From an uncultured Blautia sp. (lineage in GTDB: Bacteria; Bacillota; Clostridia; Lachnospirales; Lachnospiraceae): a stretch of 6,308 nucleotides of DNA. The DNA lies in NCBI GenBank assembly GCA_946538475.1, contig CAMNGN010000112.1, positions 1 to 6,308 of the forward strand, read 5' to 3'. Both the position numbers and the translations under genes were made by a program. This document shows, piece after piece, positions 1 through 4,702 of this stretch; the first letter of the stretch is position 1; the number at the start of each line of letters is the position of its first letter. The notes under the pieces are model-generated. The model did no database searches, was not told the DNA's origin, and saw only the letters and a list, made by a program, of their open reading frames with translations.

Positions 1-24
1 AGGTACCGTGAACTTTTTGTGAAC
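1..24 (+). repeat. Partial second copy of the GGTACC/GTGAAC element
   Basis: The window opens with AGGTACC directly followed by GTGAAC (8-13), five T, and GTGAAC (19-24), again at an 11-bp period. This matches the arrangement right of the palindrome at 4448-4527, where AGGCACC is followed by in-phase GTGAAC-like units. The rest of a palindrome would lie just outside the window. The element abuts the stop codon of the surface-protein gene. Confidence 0.6.
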
Positions 25-576
25 TCAGGCCTCGCGCCGCAGCCGCAGCAGCGCAGTTGCTGCGAGCGTCAGTATGCCCATTATATAGAAGATCAACGTG
101 CCGGGGCCACCCGTTGAGGGAAGCTCGGTGCCGCTTTGGTTGAAGACGAAGATGTTGAGCTCGCCGTCGTCAAACTCGCCTTTGGGCGGGTTCACGTCCA
201 GTACCTTGATGGCCGGATCGGGGGCGTCGGTGTCGTAGTACGCGACCACGCGGAACTCGATCGGGCTCGCTTTATTATAGCCTTCGGGGACTGTTGTCTC
301 CTCCAGTTTGTACCTGCCGGCGTCGACGCCTTTGAAGGTGAATGTAGCTGTATCTTCGCCCTTCAGCTCTTCGCCGATCTGCTCCCAGGCAGTTTCGCCC
401 TCACTCTCTTCCGCATCCCCGGGAACCTCTTTAAAGAGAGTAAACCCAGCACCTTTCAGCGGTTTCCCCTGCCCGTCTACCTTGTTGGCTACTATGGTGT
501 AGGTAATAACCTTATCGGGAGGTGTTGTCCCTGTATCATACACTCCGTCATGTTCATCGGTGTACGCGAGTGCCAC
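25..576 (-). CDS. Surface protein fragment 5: SpaA-type domain and LPSTGG sortase anchor
   Basis: This is the 3' piece of the broken gene. The GTG at 576 is internal; the frame upstream reads ALTDSAGNPNDVALAYTDE. That segment, followed by GTTPPDKVITYTIVANKVDG, resembles the link between the second and third domains of Gram-positive fimbrial shaft proteins. Residues 30-147 form a SpaA/prealbumin-like domain, with a candidate isopeptide Lys in VANKVDGQG, an E-box KLEETTVPEGY and a terminal Asn in FVFNQS. LPSTGG (nt 106-123) is followed by a membrane helix (GTLIFYIMGILTLAATALL) and the basic tail RLRREA, the standard class A-type sorting signal. No sortase gene is in the window. The stop codon at 25-27 lies directly beside the GTGAAC repeats at the window edge. 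Confidence 0.8.
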   Translation of the reverse strand: MALAYTDEHDGVYDTGTTPPDKVITYTIVANKVDGQGKPLKGAGFTLFKEVPGDAEESEGETAWEQIGEELKGEDTATFTFKGVDAGRYKLEETTVPEGYNKASPIEFRVVAYYDTDAPDPAIKVLDVNPPKGEFDDGELNIFVFNQSGTELPSTGGPGTLIFYIMGILTLAATALLRLRREA

Positions 577-2009
577 GTCGTTCGGATTGCCTGCAGAGTC
601 AGTGAGCGCACCACATGGCCATCTTGCATGAGCGATACCTTAACGCTCTGAGGCCTCGCCCCGGCTGCATTATTGTCATCATCCCAGATCTTTTTGACAT
701 GAACATCATCGCCGGAAGAATCGGTAAGCCTGTTGGTAAAAATGAACTCGTAGTCCGCCCCGGTGCGATTTGAGGCTTCCCAGGCCCGCCTTGTCTCGTA
801 GCCGGGAACCGGATCTTCCAGAACATCATATTGGTACTCTTTCCAATATCCGGTACCCTCTTCAAAATAACCCGAGGGCAGTTCATTAAAGGTGTATGTC
901 CACCCGGGGTCGCTCTCCCTGTTCTTGCCATCCTCCTCCGTCAGGTCATGGGTCAGATAGTCCTCACCGTCCCGCGTCAGGTGAATGGTGACACTTTCGG
1001 GCCTGGTATTTTCGGAATTGTTCGAATCATTCCACTCTTTGATCACCCTTGCGGTCCGCATATTGCTGTCGACGGTGTTGGTTATAGTGAAAGAATATCC
1101 GGTAAGCCCGCCTTCTTCATCGGTGACCGGCACCGCATCGCCCACGCTGCCGGTATAATTCGGCACATCGTCCTCGACAATGCTGTACTCGATCTCCACT
1201 CCCGGCTTGTCATACCGCTTAAGACCGGTAAAGGTATATGTCCAGTCTCCGTCGGCGGTCAGCATGCCCGAAGCGACTTTTCGTCCGGTCTCGGCCCCTG
1301 CTGCCTTGCCATAGAGTGTCACGCCGACACTGTCAGGCCTGAGCCCGCGTTCGTCGTTGTTGTCCTCCCAGACTTTTCTCGCCTCGACCCGGACAGTCCC
1401 GTCGCTTATGGTGTTGGTGATGTTGCAGGTCCAGGTGTTAGATGCCTCGTCAAATACGAGCTCATCGTACTTCGTAATATAGCCATCGACGGCAGTCTCG
1501 ACCACGGAATAGCGGATTGGGTTGCCCGCTTCGTCACTGCGCGGCAATTTTGCGGCCTCGAAGCTCTCTTCGCGCACATCGAGGGTCTTCACAGAAGAGC
1601 CGTTCGCCGGTATGATAACCTCGATCGATTTGGGCCTTGTATTGCGGGCGTTGTTGTCGTCCACCCAGGTTTTTTGGCCTTTCACCGTCACCTTATCCTC
1701 GCCGCCGGTCCATGTGTTGGTCACGGTGAAGGTCATCTCGTCGTTCCCGGTTTTCTCGGAACTGACCGTGCTCTTATAATTCTCGAGCGTCTCTTCCTCC
1801 AGGGTATAGACGATTTCTGCTCCGTTTTCATCAAAGGCCGTAAGAGCATTCCCGGCGCTGTCCTCAGTAAAAACAGCTTTCCAGCTATTGTCCTTCGAAA
1901 GCTCGGCCTCGGCCGCTGCCACTCCGCTTCGCTTCAGCGTGACTTTGACCTTCTCGGGGCGCTCCTGTCCTTCGTCACCCTTCCACTCTTTTATGGCGTG
2001 GATCACCAC
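492..2009 (-). CDS. Surface protein fragment 4: tandem Cna_B repeats
   Basis: This is the fourth and longest piece. The apparent start is an internal GTG at 2009; the same frame is open further upstream and reads TFTVTNREQKNVVIHAIKEW. It holds four complete Cna_B repeats at about residues 1-100, 106-200, 205-312 and 317-427. Each has the usual plan: Lys in the first strand before Trp (KEW, KTW, KVW, KEW), then D..N...RP.SV.V.L, a central Y.V.E with the presumed catalytic Glu, and a final FT.TN strand with the partner Asn. A fifth begins at 435 (HVKKIWDDDNNAAGARPQSVKVSL) and is cut off near residue 471. The last 34 residues are out of frame. Cna_B arrays are known as rigid, protease-resistant stalks; the isopeptide chemistry here is inferred from the motifs. 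Confidence 0.75.
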   Translation of the reverse strand: MVIHAIKEWKGDEGQERPEKVKVTLKRSGVAAAEAELSKDNSWKAVFTEDSAGNALTAFDENGAEIVYTLEEETLENYKSTVSSEKTGNDEMTFTVTNTWTGGEDKVTVKGQKTWVDDNNARNTRPKSIEVIIPANGSSVKTLDVREESFEAAKLPRSDEAGNPIRYSVVETAVDGYITKYDELVFDEASNTWTCNITNTISDGTVRVEARKVWEDNNDERGLRPDSVGVTLYGKAAGAETGRKVASGMLTADGDWTYTFTGLKRYDKPGVEIEYSIVEDDVPNYTGSVGDAVPVTDEEGGLTGYSFTITNTVDSNMRTARVIKEWNDSNNSENTRPESVTIHLTRDGEDYLTHDLTEEDGKNRESDPGWTYTFNELPSGYFEEGTGYWKEYQYDVLEDPVPGYETRRAWEASNRTGADYEFIFTNRLTDSSGDDVHVKKIWDDDNNAAGARPQSVKVSLMQDGHVVRSLTLQAIRTTWHSRTPMNMTECMIQGQHLPIRLLPTP

Positions 2010-2724
2010 ATTTTTCTGTTCACGGTTTGTGACGGTAAATGTATAGGTAACGCCGCCCTCTGCATCTGGTTTCCTCGTCGGTCAGATTGATCCAGCGCTT
2101 GTACGCCGAGATATCCAGCACCGCGGTGTTCCTGATCGTGGTAGTGTCTTCCTCCTCGGAATATTCCACGATGTATTTTGTCTCATGCTCGTCGATACGC
2201 TCACCCACGGAGCTGGTGTATGCGGGCACCTCGTATGTAACGTAAGGAAGAGGTGCCTTGTCCTTCTTCCCCAGGCGCTCAAGGTAGGCCTCAGGATCGG
2301 ACAGCGCTTCAAAATGCTCATCGACGCGGGAGAAGTTATCCCCGATCATCTCCAGCACTTCGCTGCGATCCAGGTCGTTCCGGGCATGGACCACGCGCAG
2401 GATCGCACTCCCCAGCCGCGTCTCCTCGTTCTGCCCTTCTTCCGAATCGGCTTTGAGCTCACGAATTCGATACCTGATCTCCTTGCGATCGTTCGGATCA
2501 TCGGAGTCGCCGGCTTCGAACTTCGGCATGGGGTCAAAATCAGCCTGCCAGTTGTTCTCGTCGCTCAGCGTCAGGAGCTGAACGGGGAGCCAGATCTCGG
2601 TCGTTCCGAGGCTGTTGTCATTGACCCTGCTGTAGAACAGGGCTTCCAGCACCACCTCCACGCTCTCGGGCTTGTCTTTGTTCTCGTAGTCGATGTCCCA
2701 TTCCTTTTTGACCGAAAGTGTTCG
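597..2724 (-). repeat. Cna_B domain repeat array (seven copies, diverged)
   Basis: Approximate extents along the minus strand are 2724-2125 (enlarged), 2121-2010 (truncated), 2009-1710, 1694-1410, 1397-1074, 1061-729 and 707-597 (truncated). The repeats share the K.W.D/E.N....RP.SV start and the F..TN end at protein level, but their DNA is strongly diverged, with no long identical stretches that I can see. A simple assembly collapse of identical units is therefore less likely than for young tandem repeats. Confidence 0.75.
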
Positions 2725-3396
2725 TGCATTTTCGTCCCCGACGATGATATCGACTCTATCATTCTTTGTATCACCGTCATCGGTGCTTTTCACCATATCG
2801 GAGGGCTGTTCTCCCTCCCCCTTGAGTGTCTGTTTGACCGCCTCAAATTTGTACTTTCCTTCTTTATACGGAAGGTAGAGGTTTGCAAGAGCCGCGTTGC
2901 CTTCCTCTCTGCCCTTTCGCGTGACGCCCTCGGTGAGTGACCGGACATTTTCATCTACCTGAACCTCTTCGGCAGGTTTCACGGTCATGCCCTCTATGGG
3001 GATGGTTTTGGCCTCGTTCAGCCATGTCGCTACCGGGATCCGATAGACATGATGCGGACACGGATCGTTGCTGTAGGCTAATTGTTCATTGAAGGTCAGC
3101 GACTGCCTGAAGCTTCGCTTGCCGGTGACATCAGTGTAATCTTCACCCTCGCCGCGATCCCAGTGCTTGTCAAAGATCTCGAATGTCAGAATTTCAAGGC
3201 GGATATGCATATCCCAGTCATACCATGTCTGACGAATTATACGGTCCTGTCCGGTAATGCAGCCGGGCTTTCCGTTCTCGGTGCAGGTGTGAACAGACTC
3301 GCGGAGCGGGTAGACATTGCCGTCTTCATCCTTCTCCCATTCGTCATGAGAATGCTCCCATGTGGCGATATCGCCGGCAAAATACCGGCCTTGCAT
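2020..3396 (-). CDS. Surface protein fragment 3: end of N-terminal region and first Cna_B repeat
   Basis: This is the third piece of the broken gene; the Met at 3396 is internal. Residues 1-220 continue the unrecognised N-terminal region, with many aromatic and acidic residues and three Cys (HTCTENGKPGC and DPCPHH) that could form a disulfide or bind metal. From about residue 225 (SVKKEW, then KPESVEVVLEA) a Cna_B repeat begins and ends near TTTIRNTAV (residue 424). It is about 200 residues long instead of the 90-110 of its neighbours, because a charged, probably helical segment of about 70 residues (314-383) lies inside it. A second repeat starts with DISAYKRWINLTDEE but breaks almost at once. 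The tail after 2064-2080 is out of frame and stops at 2020. Confidence 0.7.
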   Translation of the reverse strand: MQGRYFAGDIATWEHSHDEWEKDEDGNVYPLRESVHTCTENGKPGCITGQDRIIRQTWYDWDMHIRLEILTFEIFDKHWDRGEGEDYTDVTGKRSFRQSLTFNEQLAYSNDPCPHHVYRIPVATWLNEAKTIPIEGMTVKPAEEVQVDENVRSLTEGVTRKGREEGNAALANLYLPYKEGKYKFEAVKQTLKGEGEQPSDMVKSTDDGDTKNDRVDIIVGDENARTLSVKKEWDIDYENKDKPESVEVVLEALFYSRVNDNSLGTTEIWLPVQLLTLSDENNWQADFDPMPKFEAGDSDDPNDRKEIRYRIRELKADSEEGQNEETRLGSAILRVVHARNDLDRSEVLEMIGDNFSRVDEHFEALSDPEAYLERLGKKDKAPLPYVTYEVPAYTSSVGERIDEHETKYIVEYSEEEDTTTIRNTAVLDISAYKRWINLTDEETRCRGRRYLYIYRHKP

Positions 3397-3848
3397 GAGA
3401 TGATCGGGCCGACCTCACCAAAACTGATACCGAAAAACGACAGCGGGATCGATAAAAATCCGGCGTTCATATGCTCATAGTCACCGACAAAAACCGTGAC
3501 TTTTTTGTCGGTCGGATCTTTCGGTTCGATCGAATAGATCTGGATGGTACTCTCGTACTTTGCATGCGCTCCATTGGCCAGCGAACCGGTGTAGACGGCT
3601 GAAACCGTCATCTTTCTTTTGACAGTACAGGGGGCCGTCGCCGCTCCGACGATTTCTTTTTTAAACACCGAGCTGACCTGAGATCCGACGTAGGGGATGA
3701 ACGAAAAAATATTGTTCAGCGCGGTAGTGTCGAAGGTTTCCATCGAATATTTTGTGGCGTTCTTTTTCACATCCGTGTCGACAGTGTTGACCCGCCAGTT
3801 GGCCTTTTTGAATTCGATTTCGAACTCTGTGGTGGTGGACATGTTCAC
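3237..3848 (-). CDS. Surface protein fragment 2: unrecognised N-terminal region
   Basis: This is the second piece of the broken gene. Its apparent ATG at 3848 is an internal Met (NMSTTTEF) of the original protein; there is no ribosome binding site upstream. The sequence is rich in Thr, Lys and Val, with alternating polar and hydrophobic residues that suggest beta strands, plus a hydrophobic stretch (FSFIPYV, later FLSIPLSFFGISFGEVGP). I do not recognise a family. It may be part of the exposed tip domain. The authentic frame seems to end near the GGG at 3406-3408: one extra base there gives GEVGPDHLMQGRYFAGD, entering fragment 3. The last 50 or so residues, down to the stop at 3237, are out-of-frame readthrough. 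Confidence 0.65.
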   Translation of the reverse strand: MNMSTTTEFEIEFKKANWRVNTVDTDVKKNATKYSMETFDTTALNNIFSFIPYVGSQVSSVFKKEIVGAATAPCTVKRKMTVSAVYTGSLANGAHAKYESTIQIYSIEPKDPTDKKVTVFVGDYEHMNAGFLSIPLSFFGISFGEVGPIISCKAGILPAISPHGSILMTNGRRMKTAMSTRSASLFTPAPRTESPAALPDRTV

Positions 3849-4162
3849 GCTCGCTTCGAGCTTGATGTCATTGACGCTGTCGATCTTTTTCCGAGGAGCG
3901 AAGAAACATCCACCTGGATCGGTGTCTGGCAGGTTGCATTTTTCAGCTGTACCTTCCAGTTTGCGTTGTCCACCGACTCCGTCTTCGGCTTCATGTCGTA
4001 GGTGGTAAAATCGAAGACGTCCAGGTGCGGGATCAGGTCATCCGCATGAACCGGGCGGGCTGCCGTAAGGCAGAAGAGGAACATCGGTATCAGGAAAAGA
4101 AGCCTGTAAAGAAGATTGCTGTTGTAATGGTGATGATTTTTAGTAATATTTCTCGAAGTCAT
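3845..4162 (-). CDS. Surface protein fragment 1: signal peptide and start of N-terminal region
   Basis: This is the 5' fragment of the broken surface-protein gene. I chose the ATG at 4162 because GGGGTG lies 4 bases upstream (4167-4172). In-frame ATGs at 4180 and 4174 have no ribosome binding site. The product begins MTSRNITKN, then has a hydrophobic core (LLYRLLFLIPMFLFCLTA) and a likely signal peptidase I site ARPVHA-DD. The mature part includes NANWKVQLKN, which loosely resembles KANWRVNTVD about 50 residues later in fragment 2. The true frame ends at a run of five A on the coding strand (plus 3886-3890). After it the reading continues out of frame to a TGA. Adding one A gives GKKIDSVNDIKLEASVNMSTTTEF, which runs smoothly into fragment 2. 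Confidence 0.75.
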   Translation of the reverse strand: MTSRNITKNHHHYNSNLLYRLLFLIPMFLFCLTAARPVHADDLIPHLDVFDFTTYDMKPKTESVDNANWKVQLKNATCQTPIQVDVSSLLGKRSTASMTSSSKRA

Positions 4163-4226
4163 TTTGCACCCCATATACATATCAAAAAGTCTACGGTAAT
4201 TGGCGATTCAACGCGCAGCGGGTCGT

Positions 4227-4274
4227 AAAAAGAGGAAGATTCTGACCGATTCTTACGGTTAAAAATCTCCCTCT
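4227..4274 (-). terminator. Terminator-like hairpin in the surface-protein leader
   Basis: On the minus strand AGAGGGAGATT (4274-4264) pairs with AATCTTCCTCT (4241-4231) over 11 bp with one G-U. A short ACCG/CGGT stem (4259-4256 with 4248-4245) sits inside the loop, and a T-run follows (TTTTT at 4231-4227, its first base taking part in the stem). This is the form of a Rho-independent terminator. It lies about 40 nt after the predicted transcription start and about 65 nt before the start codon, so it would cut most transcripts to roughly 85-90 nt unless antitermination occurs. On the plus strand no T-run follows the structure, so it would act only for the minus strand. I did not recognise a known riboswitch in the leader. 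Confidence 0.55.
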
Positions 4275-4319
4275 GGGTTATCAAAAAACACAGCGTACCA
4301 ATGTAGTTATATTTGTTTT

Positions 4320-4348
4320 ATTATATAAAATTGTGCGGAACAAGTCAA
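4320..4348 (-). promoter_or_regulatory. Sigma-A promoter for the surface protein gene
   Basis: Read on the minus strand there is TTGACT (4348-4343), a 17-base spacer, and a perfect TATAAT (4325-4320). Transcription would start near 4313, leaving a leader of about 150 nt before the ATG at 4162. This is the best promoter match in the window. It lies correctly for the surface protein or for a short RNA ending at the hairpin downstream. Confidence 0.8.
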
Positions 4349-4369
4349 GCTTTGCAGCAATCCCGCTTG

Positions 4370-4382
4370 CTGTGAGTCACAG
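4370..4382. promoter_or_regulatory. 13-bp dyad, possible operator upstream of the surface-gene promoter
   Basis: CTGTGA-G-TCACAG is a perfect palindrome with one central base. It lies 21 bp upstream of the minus-strand -35 box, a position suited to an activator or repressor. It overlaps a second inverted repeat, CAGCAA (4355-4360) with TTGCTG (4367-4372). The half-site TGTGA resembles CRP/FNR half-sites, but the 1-bp spacing is not that of CRP, so the binding protein is unknown. Confidence 0.3.
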
Positions 4383-4447
4383 AACTTGTGTGAGCATGTA
4401 TCGCACCGATCAGACCGTTAAGATGGTCCTCGTCATAGAATGTTCAT

Positions 4448-4488
4448 GGTACCTGACACCATAAAAATTTTTTATGGTGTCAGGCACC
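4448..4488. repeat. 41-bp near-perfect palindrome (GGTACCTGACACC type)
   Basis: The left arm from 4448 (GGTACCTGACACCAT, then an A-run) pairs with the right arm ending at 4488 (ATGGTGTCAGGCACC) around base 4468. Nineteen of 20 arm positions pair; the only mismatch is A4451 against C4485. The A/T-rich centre means a transcript in either direction would form a long stem, but there is no unpaired T-run after the arms. No coding region overlaps it. It may be a dispersed intergenic repeat or a miniature mobile-element end; no transposase is present here. Confidence 0.8.
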
Positions 4489-4527
4489 GTAAAGGATTCG
4501 TGAACGTGTTGTGAACAAACCGTGAAC
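4489..4527 (+). repeat. GTGAAC iterons at 11-bp period
   Basis: GTGAAC occurs at 4500-4505, 4511-4516 and 4522-4527, each separated by 5 bases, giving an exact 11-bp period. A degenerate fourth unit, GTAAAG, lies in phase at 4489-4494, directly touching the palindrome. On the other side of the palindrome the inverted unit GTTCAT (4442-4447) also touches the arm, with a weaker one in phase at 4431-4436. One-turn spacing puts all units on the same face of the helix. Confidence 0.75.
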
Positions 4528-4645
4528 GTGCCGCCGGTGAGTCATCCGCCACCACCCATTTTTGACTTTCCCCTTCACCCTGACGTCACATATGTAAATA
4601 TAGATGCCTAAAGAAATCAATAATACCCTATCTTACTTTTACCCG

Positions 4646-4662
4646 TTCCGGTATGATTCCGG
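4646..4662 (+). promoter_or_regulatory. Possible promoter and 11-bp direct repeat before the binding-protein gene
   Basis: TTCCGG occurs at 4646-4651 and 4657-4662 (11-bp period) around TATGAT (4652-4657), a fair -10 box, but no convincing -35 box lies 16-18 bp upstream. An alternative is TTCACC (4574-4579) with the A/T-rich TAAATATAGA (4595-4604), also weak. A promoter must lie between about 4530 and 4690, but I cannot fix it. Confidence 0.25.
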
Positions 4663-4690
4663 CATAACCAAACACACTATTCATTATTCA

Positions 4691-4697
4691 AAGGAGG
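4691..4697 (+). promoter_or_regulatory. Ribosome binding site that sets the start of the binding-protein gene
   Basis: AAGGAGG lies 5 bases before the ATG at 4703. The in-frame ATG at 4604 has no such site and would add 33 residues before the signal peptide, so 4703 is the start. Confidence 0.9.
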
Positions 4698-4702
4698 CAC
4701 TT

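Larger units (their letters stand above)
25..4162 (-). pseudogene. Frameshifted LPXTG-anchored Cna_B-repeat surface protein (whole gene)
   Basis: Five successive minus-strand frames join into one protein of about 1,380 residues. In order they encode a signal peptide ending VHA-DD, an unrecognised N-terminal region, seven Cna_B-type repeats (the first enlarged, the second and seventh truncated), the end of a pilin-shaft-like domain, a SpaA-type domain, and LPSTGG followed by a hydrophobic helix and RLRREA. Cna_B and SpaA domains usually form Lys-Asn isopeptide bonds and build stiff stalks that hold an adhesive tip away from the wall; sortase links the LPXTG Thr to peptidoglycan. Bridging the breaks restores good domain sequence at each junction, so this was one gene. 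As written it cannot make an anchored product from its own start codon. Real decay, programmed or phase-variable slippage, and assembly error all remain possible. The adjacent binding-protein gene shows no frame errors, which argues against generally poor sequence. Confidence 0.85.

Noticed and set aside
831..2090. Plus-strand open frame of 419 codons opposite the Cna_B repeats
   Set aside because: The minus strand carries regular Cna_B motifs across the same span. The plus-strand translation shows no domain pattern and is a by-product of the codon use of the true gene.
2020..3396. The five minus-strand frames as five separate genes
   Set aside because: Only the first has a signal peptide and a ribosome binding site, only the last has the anchor, the breaks fall inside domains, and neighbouring frames overlap with continuous protein sequence after one-base corrections.
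4163..4180. In-frame ATGs at 4180 and 4174 as starts of the surface protein
   Set aside because: The bases before them (TTTTTGAT) have no ribosome-binding character, whereas the ATG at 4162 follows GGGGTG.
4227..4320. Known riboswitch (c-di-GMP, fluoride, preQ1) in the surface-gene leader
   Set aside because: I could not find the conserved cores of these classes; only the terminator-like hairpin is supported.
4448..4488. Palindrome as a simple bidirectional terminator
   Set aside because: It lies between two divergent gene starts where no transcript needs to end, lacks an unpaired T-run after the arms, and is linked to phased hexamers. A terminator role cannot be excluded for the copy at the left window edge.
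4489..4527. GTGAAC units as a CRISPR array
   Set aside because: Six-base units with 5-base spacers are far too short for CRISPR, and no cas gene is present.
4604..4702. Upstream ATG extension of the binding protein by 33 residues
   Set aside because: It has no ribosome binding site, would bury the signal peptide inside the protein, and is outcompeted by AAGGAGG placed 5 bases before the ATG at 4703.
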